DNA of 64,000 bases, from positions 682,001 to 746,000 of the forward strand of contig NZ_LR215035.1 in NCBI RefSeq assembly GCF_900660655.1. Reading direction: 5' to 3'. Below are positions 35,665 to 44,855 of the stretch, one piece after another. The translations under genes were made by a program, and so were the position numbers. The DNA comes from Mycoplasmopsis anatis. Its GTDB lineage: Bacteria; Bacillota_I; Bacilli_A; Mycoplasmatales; Metamycoplasmataceae. Positions within the stretch are counted from its first letter, which is position 1; the number at the start of each line of letters is the position of its first letter. The notes beneath the pieces were generated by a model. The model ran no database searches. It was not told the origin of the DNA and worked only from the letters and a program-made list of their open reading frames with translations.

Positions 35665-36441
35665 ATGAAATTTAAACCAATTTATCTAACCGGTTCTTGT
35701 ATAAGTTTAACTTTACCATTAGCTACAGTAAGTTGCTTTGAAAAAAATTACAAAGAAAATTTTGATAAAAGTGTTGCAGAAATGGATAAATTTTTACTCG
35801 AGATTAAAGATCAAAAAGAGTATAAATCATTCTATAATGTTTATAATTTATTTTTGAACAATATAAAAGAAAATTATGTTAGAGCAGTTCAAAGTGGCGA
35901 AGGAATACAACAAGGAATTTACAAAGCCATCGCAGCACAAATTTCAGCGTTGATATTAGAGGCTAGAAAAATCATTAATAAACTCAGTGATATTGATAAA
36001 ACTAGTGATAAATATATAAGCGAAAAAGCGAATTATCAAGACTTGCTTTTTAATGTTTATATGTATCAAATCCCGTTAAATAACATTTTTTATGTAAGTT
36101 TTACTCGCATTTATACACCAACTGAGAATAAAAATAATCCTAGTTTAGTTGAAAAATTGACCTGAAAAATTAAAGAATTAAAAGATTCAAATTTAGATGA
36201 TAAACAATATTCTTTATTATTGGGGGCGACGGTAAAACTTTACTCAGAAGTGCTATTAGAGGAATTAGATAAAATAAATTTTAACCTTACTGAAAATGAA
36301 TATCATAAATGAAGTGAAATATTAAATAAAAAATATGAACAATTTAATCAAATATACAATAAACTATTAAACAACGAAGAGATTAATTTAGAAAATAAAC
36401 AAATTTGAAAATTAGATTACGAGGAGAATTATGTCACTTAA
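35665..36441 (+). CDS. Lipoprotein of unknown function (258 aa)
   Basis: The N-terminus MKFKPIYLTGSCISL plus TLPLATVSCFEKN is a lipoprotein signal with Cys near residue 24. The mature part is hydrophilic and helical, rich in Lys, Asn and Tyr, with three TGA Trp codons (36163, 36310 and 36406). I do not recognise a family. The 3' end overlaps the start of ychF by 11 nt and carries the ychF ribosome site (GAGGAG), so the two are co-transcribed; it looks like an added gene in front of a conserved one. Confidence 0.75.
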
Positions 36442-37531
36442 AGCAGGTATTGTCGGATTACCGAATGTTGGAAAAAGTACACTTTTTAGTGCATTAACAA
36501 AAAAGCAAGTTGAGGCGCAAAACTATGCTTTCACAACCATTGAACCAAATATTTCATCAGTTGCACTTAAAGATCCTAGAATTGACAAATTAGCTGAATT
36601 AATCAATCCTAAAAAGGTAGTATATGCAACTTTTGACTTTGTTGATATCGCCGGATTAGTTGAAGGAGCTTCAAAGGGAGAAGGACTTGGAAATAAGTTT
36701 CTCTCAAACATTAGAGAAGTTGATGCAATAATTCATGTTGTGCGTTGTTTTGAAAATAAAAACATCATGCACGTAGCTAATTCAGTTGATCCAGCCAGAG
36801 ATCAAAAAATTATTAATCTTGAACTTATTTTAGCTGACTTAGAAACCATTAATAATGTTTTACATAGAGTTGAAAAGAAAGCAAAATCTGGTGATAAAAT
36901 TGCTCAAATTGAAAAAGAAGCAGCCTTAAAAATTAAGGAAAAATTAGAATCTGAAAAACCAGCTAGAGAAGTTGACTTAAATGAAGAAGAATTAAAAATT
37001 ATTAAAGGTTATCAACTTTTAACACTCAAGCCAATTATATATGTAGCAAATTTAAGTAATGAACAAATAGTTGACTATAAAAATGATACTTTATTTAATG
37101 CACTAAAAAACTCTCTTGAACCAAATACCACTATTATTCCTATTTCTGTTCAAATGGAATCAGAATTAATTCAAATTGAAGATATCAATGAAGCAAAAGA
37201 ATTTTTAAGTATGTATAATGTTGAAAGAAGCGGTTTGGATATTTTAACTAGAGAATCTTTTAACTTATTAAATCTTGAAACATACTTTACTGCTGGTGAA
37301 GTTGAAGTTAGAGCGTGAGTTTATAACAAAGGCATGTTAGCACCTCAATGTGCTGGAATTATCCACAGTGATTTTGAAAAAAAATTCATAAAAGCTGAAG
37401 TAATTTCATATAATGATTTTATTGAACATAACGGAGAGCTTGGTGCAAAAGCTGCTGGTAAAATGCGTCAAGAAGGCAAGAATTATGTTATGCAAGATGG
37501 AGATATTTGCCACTTCAGATTTGGTAAATAA
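36431..37531 (+). CDS. ychF: Ribosome-binding ATPase YchF
   Basis: YchF is an Obg-family P-loop protein that binds ribosomes and prefers ATP. The 366-aa protein begins [23 protein letters not shown] (G1), with TTIEPN, G3 [29 protein letters not shown] in place of NKxD (typical of YchF), and the C-terminal TGS-like domain ending [20 protein letters not shown] lies 5 nt before the ATG. A TGA Trp codon is at 37316. Confidence 0.95.
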
Positions 37532-37544
37532 TCTCTTTATTTCT

Positions 37545-37618
37545 GGGAGTTTAGCATATCGGCTATGCAGCGGTCTCCAAAACCGTCGAGACGGGTTCGA
37601 CTCCTGTAACTCCCGCCA
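37545..37618 (+). tRNA. tRNA-Trp (anticodon CCA)
   Basis: The sequence folds as a cloverleaf: acceptor GGGAGTT/AACTCCC, D-stem GCAT/ATGC with GG in the loop, anticodon loop CTCCAAA with CCA at 37577-37579, T-arm ACGGG-TTCGACT-CCTGT, discriminator G and encoded CCA. This reads UGG. A second tRNA-Trp(UCA) is needed for UGA and is not in the window. Confidence 0.93.
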
Positions 37619-37622
37619 GAAT

Positions 37623-37648
37623 AAGTTTACTAAGGTAAACTTTTTTAT
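37623..37648 (+). terminator. Terminator after tRNA-Trp
   Basis: An 8-bp stem (AAGTTTAC/GTAAACTT) with loop TAAG is followed by a T-run. Confidence 0.8.
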
Positions 37649-37662
37649 TTTAAATTTAAAAT

Positions 37663-37682
37663 AAATGCGTAAATACGCATTT
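37663..37682 (-). terminator. Palindrome/terminator after the AAA ATPase gene (copy 1 of TGCGTAAATACGCA)
   Basis: AAATGCGTA-AA-TACGCATTT is nearly self-complementary and lies about 10 nt beyond the ATPase stop codon. The same core occurs twice upstream of the gene (39,015 and 39,090), so it may have more than a terminator role. Confidence 0.6.
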
Positions 37683-37690
37683 TCACTAAA

Positions 37691-38995
37691 TTAATAATCG
37701 ATTAAACTTTCATCTAAAAGAAAGTTTTCAACACCTATATATAAAATTCCATTTTCATCATAAATTGGTTTTATATTATCCTTAACAATAACGATTTTTT
37801 TGAATGAGTCACCAGTTCTTCTTAGTGATTCAGTTTCTTGAAGTCTCTTTTCAGCTGTATCTACATTAAGAGCTGATTGAATATAATATCTATTACTTCC
37901 GATATTTATAATAAAGTCAACTTCCAGTTGCTTTCTAAGAGATTTTCCATTAGAATCTTTTGTGTTATATTCAACAATACCAACATCAACGTTGTATCCT
38001 CTCATTCTTAATTCATTATAAATCACGTTTTCCATTATATGTGTGATTTCATTTTGTCTAAAATTTAATCTGGCATTTCTAAGTCCTAAATCACTAAAGT
38101 AGTATTTGTGTGGAGTTGAAATGTATTTTTTTCCTTTAACATCATATCTTTGAGCTTTTTCAATCAAAAAAGCATCTTCAAAATAACCTAGATAGTTAGA
38201 AATAATATATTGACTTACAGTTATATTTTTCTCTGATTTAATAGTTTTTTCTAATTTACTTGGATTAGTTAGTGAACCAATATGAGATGAAATAATATCA
38301 AGTAAACTACTGATTACTGTTTCAACATTTGAGATATTATGACGTTCTTTGATATCTTTAAGATAAGTTGTTTCAAAAATACCTTTTAAATATTCACTTT
38401 TTTGATTGTGAGTTTTTAATTCAACCACTGAATGCGGCATTCCTCCATAAATACAATAATCACTGAATGCATTATTTTTATTTCCTTCGTAACAACTATA
38501 AAATTCAGCGAACGAAAATGGATAAACTTTAATTTCATCACCCCGATCTCTAAACTGAGTTAACACATCTTTAGAAAGCATTTTTGAATTACTTCCAGTT
38601 ACATAAATATCTACATTTTGAATTTTCATTAGACCAATTAAGACATCAACAAAAGTTATTTTTGAATCATCTTCTTCAAAAAAAGGATTTTTTATTTCCT
38701 TTACAAATTGAATTTCATCAATAAAAATATAGTATTGAAGTGTACTATCTACAATTTGATCTCTTAAATATTTATTTAATTCTATTGGGTTTCTATATTT
38801 GAGGTTTTGAATATCATCTAAGCTAATTTTTATAATTTGTTCGTTTGTTACTCCTGTCGACAAAAGATATTTGCAATATAGTGTAAATAGAAGAAATGAT
38901 TTCCCACATCTTCTAATTCCAGTAATTATTTTTACTCTTCCATTTTGTTTTTTAGAAATAAGTTTATTTAAATATCTAGGTCTTTGAATTTCCAT
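37691..38995 (-). CDS. AAA ATPase with DUF4143-type C-terminus
   Basis: The 434-aa protein has the N-terminal AAA_14 ATPase domain with Walker A ITGIRRCGKSFLLF near residue 25, Walker B QYYIFIDEIQFV and the sensor VYVTGSNS-like IYVTGSNSKML, then a winged-helix region, and a C-terminal restriction-nuclease-like fold (LEVDFIINIGSNRYYIQ, near residues 365-381). Such proteins are common, often multicopy, and of unknown role. ATG 38993-38995 has GGAG nearby. The gene stands alone, bracketed by three copies of the palindrome TGCGTAAATACGCA. Confidence 0.88.
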   Translation of the reverse strand: MEIQRPRYLNKLISKKQNGRVKIITGIRRCGKSFLLFTLYCKYLLSTGVTNEQIIKISLDDIQNLKYRNPIELNKYLRDQIVDSTLQYYIFIDEIQFVKEIKNPFFEEDDSKITFVDVLIGLMKIQNVDIYVTGSNSKMLSKDVLTQFRDRGDEIKVYPFSFAEFYSCYEGNKNNAFSDYCIYGGMPHSVVELKTHNQKSEYLKGIFETTYLKDIKERHNISNVETVISSLLDIISSHIGSLTNPSKLEKTIKSEKNITVSQYIISNYLGYFEDAFLIEKAQRYDVKGKKYISTPHKYYFSDLGLRNARLNFRQNEITHIMENVIYNELRMRGYNVDVGIVEYNTKDSNGKSLRKQLEVDFIINIGSNRYYIQSALNVDTAEKRLQETESLRRTGDSFKKIVIVKDNIKPIYDENGILYIGVENFLLDESLIDY

Positions 38996-39002
38996 ATCAC
39001 TC

Positions 39003-39117
39003 CATTTAAAATTTTTGCGTATTTACGCATTTTTATTAAATATATTATAACATTTATAGCTATGCTGACTTTAATTTATTTAAAATTTTTGCGTATTTAC
39101 GCATTTTTATTAAATAA
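39003..39117. repeat. Two ~38-bp direct repeats with palindrome TGCGTATTTACGCA
   Basis: The blocks 39003-39042 and 39078-39117 share TTTAAAATTTTTGCG, the palindrome, and TTTTTATTAAATA. They are 75 bp apart and lie just upstream of the ATPase gene; a third copy of the palindrome lies beyond its 3' end. Confidence 0.9.
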
Positions 39118-39875
39118 AACTGTTAGTATAAATTTAATATAGATTTATAGTTATCTCTTCATTGCTTCCATGAAATCAATTCTTTTTTCTTTTTTAAAAC
39201 ACATGCAAACAATAAATTAATATATGAAAAGAATTATTAAAGTGTACTTATGGACATATATATAATGTAAAACGAATGGATGATTAACAATTGTTGTGAT
39301 TCTTATTCATTTTTTGTTGCGTTTTAACTGTAAATATTATATTTTTATATAACAACTTTATGGATTTACTATATTAAAATGTGAATCCATATACCAATGT
39401 ACAAGTGAGTTCTTAAGCATCAACACCCATAACGTTATAGCAATAAGAGTAATTAGTTTTGTTATTAAAATAATTATGGTTTAGAATTGTTTATCTTGTA
39501 TCACTTTAATGATATATTTATCAGTATTTTTGTTTAAATTTTTTAAATATGCTTTTAGACATCTTAAATTATATGTTTTCAAAAGCGAATGTTTTGGTAT
39601 GAGAAACAATAATAAATAAAGCTGTTTATGTCATCTTATATTTAGGTTACTTGTGGTATTGAAAATTTTAAGCATAAAACTTTTTAGTATAAACAAACTT
39701 CAACAGTTATGATGTTTTATAATACTCTTCCCACCAATTGCATTCTTAGGTTTATTAACTTTATATTAAATTTCACTATAAACTAATAAACTTAGGTAAG
39801 TTTATAAAAAATAATTACATACTAAATTGCAAATTTTATTTGTGATTTGCTAAATTATTAAAAAAATATAAAGTG
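39118..39875. other. Gene-free AT-rich region
   Basis: I see no convincing gene on either strand in these 758 bp. All frames are closed by frequent stops. A palindrome, TAAACTTAGGTAAGTTTA, lies at about 39787-39804. The region is probably decayed accessory DNA between the ATPase gene and the IS element. Confidence 0.6.
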
Positions 39876-39979
39876 GAAAAGTCATGCGACCATTATTTTT
39901 ATTTAAAGAGCTTGAAGTACAATAGTGCTTCAATATTTATAATTATATTGCTTTTTTATATAAAAAAGCACACCAAAAG

Positions 39980-39997
39980 AATCGGTCATGACCGATT
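39980..39997 (-). terminator. Palindromic terminator of the IS transposase
   Basis: AATCGGTCATGACCGATT is a perfect 18-bp palindrome 18 nt after the transposase stop, flanked by A- and T-rich runs. Confidence 0.5.
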
Positions 39998-40015
39998 TTA
40001 AAATTTTTTTCAATA

Positions 40016-41197
40016 TTATTTTGAGATAAGTAATAAATATTTGTTAATTCTATTGATCATTATTTGAATTTGTTCATCAGAAAATTTGTCCATTGAAATA
40101 CCTTTAGCAATATATCTTCTGATATGTCTATGAATGTTCTCGATAGAACCTTTTTGATATGAGCAGTACGCGTCACATTTGTATAAATTGTTTTGATTAA
40201 TAACTTCGTGCAACAACACGTTCTCGGAGCCGTTGTCAATTGTTAAAGTTTTGATTTTTAATGCGTTATTTTCAATAATTTTAATCAATGATTTTTTAAC
40301 TGCTAATGAAGTTTTTAGTGACCTAACTGAATAGAGTCTTCTAGATTTTCTATCTAAAACAGTAACTAAACAATACTTGTCCTCACGTTTACCAATAACT
40401 GTATCAAGTTCATAATGACCTTCCATAGTTCTATTGTTAGCTTCCTCAGGTCTTTGATGAATTGGAATTGCATTTTTAAGAGAACTTTTTTGAGTTTTAA
40501 CAGTTCTCTTTCGGTATTTTCCTACCGAAAGAAATTGTAAAATATCTATAGATAATGAAAACTCATTTGACTTTAAGCACTTATATACAGTGCTTGTCGT
40601 AGGACAAGGACTATTAGGGTAATGTTTTTTAAATTTATTAACAAGTGCTTTAGCAGAAACTTTTATGGCTCTTTTTGTAAAATCCTTACTAAATCGATTT
40701 TTTCTAAAATAGTCAACTTCTTCATTTCAAAATCTAATAAAATCTTTTCATTTGTTTTGAATAGTTTTTGAGTGAAGTCTAGTTCTTCTTGACCTATAAA
40801 ATATCAAATGTTCAGCTAACAAATTAAAATCTATATAGTTAACATAGTTAATATAATTGTCGCAATTGCGACAAACTTTCTTAAATTTCTTAACAAAATC
40901 ACCTTGATTTGTTGCAGAAATTTTTAATAGTTTTTTAATAGTTTTTGGTTGAAATCTTACAATGTTTGAAACTTGAGAAATGGTTTTATTTTGCCCTATT
41001 AACCTTAAACATTCATTAAAATGAAGAATACTCATTTGATTCTCTTTCAATAGTCTTGTTTTTAAGACTTTCGAATGTAATAACCTAATTTCTTCATCAG
41101 AATTCTTTATCAAATAATGATTGTTAGGAAGATGTTTTCGTTTAGTTTTTATACACACAACTTTTTCAAGAGAATTTTTAATATTTGCTATAATCAT
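40016..41197 (-). CDS. IS30-family transposase (393 aa)
   Basis: This DDE transposase has the N-terminal helix-turn-helix region ECLRLIGQNKTISQVSNIVRF and the catalytic core with ELDTVIGKRED, LTIDNGSEN and CSYQKGSIENIHRHIRR, the D, D and E residues in the expected spacing of IS30. The frame is open over 394 codons with TGA as Trp, so the gene looks active. ATG 41195-41197 follows AAGGACC (weak). Confidence 0.88.
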
Positions 41198-41294
41198 ACT
41201 GGGTCCTTTCGTATTTTTTGGAGCAATATTATTTTACTAAAAGACCCAATAAATAAAAACAGTCATGCGATAATGGTCGCATGACTTTTCTATT

Positions 41295-41468
41295 TTACGA
41301 TGTTTTTAATTCTTGTTCTTTTTCTAAGTTTAGAAATACAGATTTTTGTAAGTAAATAACATTTAAATCAGGGAGATCATCAACTTCATTATCAATTATG
41401 TTTTTATAATCTAAACCTAAATTACAGATATTGTCTCTAAGAATATTAAAATTGTTATGTTTATACAT
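41295..41468 (-). pseudogene. 5' fragment of a B-family gene, cut off beside the IS element
   Basis: From ATG 41466-41468 the first 57 residues (MYKHNNFNILRDNICNLGLDY, NEVDDLPDLNVIYLQKS) align with the start of the 633-aa protein at 55420-57321 (MNKYNNVDFLDKNFCNLGVDY, KEDLPNLELIYSKQ). It stops 5 bp before the IS end. The left flank of the IS shows no continuation, so the rest was deleted. A TATAATTTAAATAT box precedes the ATG, as at the toxin gene. Confidence 0.75.
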
Positions 41469-41520
41469 ATTTAAATTATATATTATTCAAAATATAATAT
41501 AAAAAAGGTACTAGCACCCT

Positions 41521-42843
41521 TTATACATACTTATAATCTGGTAATTTATTAAGATAATCATTTATCTTTCTTATAATCAATTGATTATTCTCATTGATTT
41601 TATTGCTGTTTAGTTCATATTTTTTCATTAAATTTATGACATTTATAAAATTTATATCAATTAATTTTTCTATCAAAACATTTGTTATCATTTTACTCTC
41701 ATTGATCAATTTTTCTTCTATTATAATATCAATTTTGTTTCCACAAATATCATCAGAAGAAATTATTTTTTTATCACTTATTCAATCTAATGTTATAAAA
41801 CCTTTTAATTTTGTAAATGGTTTTGCTCTAAATTCTACATTAAATTTTAAATCTTCCTTCGGAATATCAAATGGTAATGCATTACCAATTTTTTCTAACA
41901 ACTCCTTTCAATAACTATATTCAAAGGCATATTTTGGTAATTTAGTAATTGTTTTAGAGTCAAACATAATATCTAATATAAATCATTGTTTAAGAGCACT
42001 ATAAATAAGTTTTTTGTTAAACACACATTGAAATATTAACTCTCATTTTTTTAATCAATCTAATTCTTTAAAAATAGCATTTTTAGTTGAAAAATTCAAT
42101 CTATTAAAAATATTACCTACAATATTAATGAAACAACCGTAATTTATTCCGAATTCTTGATTATCAGTTAATAAATATTTTTTATAAAATTTTTGATTTA
42201 TTTCTTCTTGTGAATTATAAATTTTAAAAACAAATTTATTTTTAGTTATTTTTTCACAAATTTGTTCTCAAACTCCTTTATTTTCACTGTTCATATTTCA
42301 AAGTTTTAATTTATATCCTTGTTTATCTAAACAAATCAGAAGATAACAACACAGTGCAAAAACATTAGTAAATGGAACGTATTCTCCATTTACCTCTAAC
42401 ATATGAATGGTAATTTTATTATTATTTATTCCTATTTCTTTAATTGCGTTTAATAGATTATTTTTAATACTATCATTCGATTTTATGTTTAACTTATTTA
42501 CATTAAAAATATAATTATTTAAAAAATTAATGATACCATAACAATCAACAAATACTGAATCATTTTCTCAAGGTAAAGATCTTTTTACCCGCTCACTAAT
42601 GTCTATAAAGTTATTTACAGACTCTATTGGTTTGTTTTTTACTCCAATTTCTTTAAAATAATCATCAAAATAGCAATTAATATTGCTAGTTCCAAATTTT
42701 TTAATATTTTCCTTTCTTTCATTAAACATACTTTCTATGTTTGGCAATTCACTAAATTTATTTCTAAGCAATTCATATCTTACATCTACAAAGATATCTC
42801 TAACCTTATATAAAATTTCTTCTATATTGTTTATTGTTTTCAT
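41521..42843 (-). CDS. A-family paralog, unknown function (440 aa)
   Basis: The family is not recognised. The open frame crosses several TGA codons from ATG 42841-42843 to the stop at 41521. Conserved blocks shared with 57360-58706 and 58797-60086 are ITIHMLEVNGEYVPF, TNVFALCCYLLICLDKQGYK near the middle, FVFKIYNSQEEINQKFYKKY, FDSKTITKLPKYAFEY, YWKELLEKIGNALPFDIP and a C-terminal helix ending in KLPDYKYV. There is no signal peptide or membrane segment, so it is cytosolic. The PF..FALCC..LI.LD..GYK block slightly resembles a STAS-like strand-helix pattern, but this is only a guess. It stands 52 nt upstream of a B-family fragment, repeating the A-then-B order seen at 55-60 kb. A TATAAT box lies just before the ATG. 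Confidence 0.75.
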
Positions 42844-42927
42844 AACCTAATTATATTAATATTAACTATATTCTTTATTAAATTCTTGTATTAAATGGAA
42901 ATGTGAAAATTGTAAATACTCAAAAAT

Positions 42928-42968
42928 CATTTTTCTTAAGAAGTTATTTATAGTTCTAATCAAAATTA
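42928..42968. repeat. 41-bp dispersed repeat, copy 1
   Basis: It matches 48732-48772 with two differences (core TTTTTCTTAAGAAGT). The copies flank the restriction-modification and SocA segment. Confidence 0.85.
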
Positions 42969-43340
42969 AACATTAAGAATTTATAATACAAAACTAATCA
43001 ATATTAACACCATTTTGGTGTTTTTTATTTGTCTCAATCAAATAATAAAAATCCTGTTTAACAAGAGCTATTGAAGAATTTTACTTTTGTTATTAAAAAA
43101 TCATAATTATAAGTATTCATTCGCTCATTTCCTTTTTTATTCTCCCAATTATGTCGCATTTTAGGTGAATGTTAAGCTTTTTAGCTGATTGAATCATTCT
43201 ATTTTTGTGCTTTATATAATAAAAATAACACACAATTATTGTTTATCTTTGTTTTAATTGTGCTAACTTTTAGATTTTTATAGCACAATTAAAACATATT
43301 AAATCTATTTGTGTTTAATTCTATTTTGATAAATAGTACT

Positions 43341-43540
43341 AATCCTGAAACAGAACTTAAATGAGAAAATATGCTACCAATTCTACGCGAACAATATAAA
43401 ACTTAAATAATTAAATGTTTTAGGAAAGTTTTTTATCCTAAAAAATTAATAGAAAACTAACATACAATATAATAAATCTAAAAATAAAAAAATAATTTTT
43501 AACATTTAATAGTAATTGAAGTAATCTTTTTGTTTTATCT
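43341..43540. repeat. Dispersed repeat block upstream of the HNH gene
   Basis: The 5' part (AATCCTGAAACAGAAC, then AAATGAGAAAATATGCT) and the 3' part (43437-43540, with AGAAAACTAACATACAATAT) both recur in order at 47947-48150, upstream of the SocA-like gene. The copies are diverged but plainly homologous. Confidence 0.85.
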
Positions 43541-43600
43541 TAATAAAAAATAAAATTGTGAAACAAAACTGAAAATAATTATAATTAAGGTTCATTAATC

Positions 43601-43606
43601 TATAAT
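43601..43606 (+). promoter_or_regulatory. -10 box of the HNH endonuclease gene
   Basis: TATAAT ends 10 nt before ATG 43617. No ribosome site is visible between them. Confidence 0.45.
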
Positions 43607-43616
43607 TTAAGATGAT

Positions 43617-44798
43617 ATGAAACTGGATAAAAAAACTGTGAAAGAGTTAGAACTAAATTCTTTGCTTACAATTTTCTTTAACTTGAATAAAGTCACAAAC
43701 AAAATCTATAGTGTAAATTCAACCTTTAGACAGTCCAAACACTCGAATGATAATATCTGTAGTTTTATTAACACCATAGAAAAATCTATTGTATATTGAA
43801 CTAAATTAGAATTTAAGAGTATAAGTGATTCTACAAATTACATTTATGAATTTGATTCTGATTTAAAATTAGATGAACTATTAGATCTAATTTATAGTGA
43901 AATACAACTTAAAAAAATAAAAATTAGTCAAGAAGAATTTGAACGCAAAATCATAATATCATTGTTTGCTTTTCGTGGTAGTGCAGATTTTAAACTTAAT
44001 TTTTATTCTGTTGATGTGCCTAAAATACTAAATAATGAAAAATATTTTAATTTGCTATTTTTATTACTAACTAATATAAGTCAATTAAATTTACTAAATT
44101 TAAATTTTAGAGAATTACAAAATGATTATATAGAGAAAAATAAGAAAAGAAATACACAAATAAGAATTAATTTAAAATGATTTTTTGATAATTTTTCTGA
44201 AAATTTAAGAATGATAAATATTTATAAATACAATATTCTTATAAAAAATAAAAATTTAATCAAAGATAAAAATATTGATAACTTTTTAAGTTTTGGATTT
44301 ATAGAAAGACTACTTATTTATAAAGATAAAATTTTACCTGATAAACATAGTGAGAACTTAAATGAAAGTAATATTAAGATATATAGGGAAGCGTTGAAAT
44401 TTGATGAAGAAGATAAAGATGGTATTGTAAAAAGGAATACAAACTTAATAAAAGTAGTAAGAGAAACACTACCCGATATATGTTATGCATGTAATGATTT
44501 ATATCCTATAGAGAATAGAACATTTAAGTTTAGAAATAAAGATATGTGATACTTAGAAATTCACCATGTTATTTCATTTTCTAAAGATAGTTCTTCAGAT
44601 CAAATTGATAATTTAGTCAAACTTTGTCCTTCCTGTCACAAAGCTTTAACCAAGAATAGAGCAGAACAAGAATATCAATTAAAATTAATTAATAACATTG
44701 TAAGAAATGCTAACTTTATCAAAGAATACGTTTCAATACTCGCAAAAACTAACAACGTTGATAAAATCGTTGAATTTATTTATAAATCATTAGCATAA
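43617..44798 (+). CDS. HNH endonuclease, probable restriction enzyme (393 aa)
   Basis: The C-terminal ~110 residues form an HNH domain: CYACN, then LEIHHVISFS (His pair), DNLVKLCPSCHKALTK (Asn, and CxxC with His), giving a zinc-supported beta-beta-alpha nuclease. The first ~270 residues are helical and unknown, and may bind the DNA target. A fused double DNA methyltransferase starts 58 nt downstream, so this is the restriction partner. HNH enzymes with one C5- and one amino-methyltransferase are known for asymmetric sites (HphI and MnlI type). Two TGA Trp codons are used. Confidence 0.82.
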
Positions 44799-44855
44799 AT
44801 TGTTAAAAAATATATAATTGAGGAAGTTAATATAAACTACCTCGGAGTAATGATT

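Larger units (their letters stand above)
39876..41290 (-). mobile_element. IS30-family insertion sequence, copy 1 (1415 bp)
   Basis: The ends carry perfect inverted repeats AAAAGTCATGCGACCATTAT (39877-39896 and 41270-41289), extendable by one G/C pair. The element holds one transposase gene. I see no target duplication. The right end also forms a 10-bp hairpin AGTCATGCGA/TCGCATGACT, and a palindromic terminator lies after the transposase gene. It abuts a truncated B-family gene at 41295. Confidence 0.85.
42844..43616. other. Gene-free region with remnants and dispersed repeats
   Basis: No intact gene is seen. It holds a 41-bp repeat (42928-42968, again at 48732-48772), a terminator-like ACACCATTTTGGTGT (about 43008), a remnant with DPETELKWENMLP (43341-43400 region) that recurs at 46,880 and 47,950, and a ~105-bp repeat (43437-43540, again at 48047-48150). 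The last 20 bp hold the TATAAT box of the HNH gene. Confidence 0.6.

Noticed and set aside
39118-39875. A deleted continuation of the B-family gene on the far side of IS copy 1
   Set aside because: I translated the left flank in the expected direction and found no similarity to the B protein; stops are frequent in all frames.
44850-44855. ATG 44850 as start of the fused methyltransferase
   Set aside because: It is only 2 nt after GGAG; ATG 44856 has the normal 8-nt spacing and fits the usual distance to motif I.
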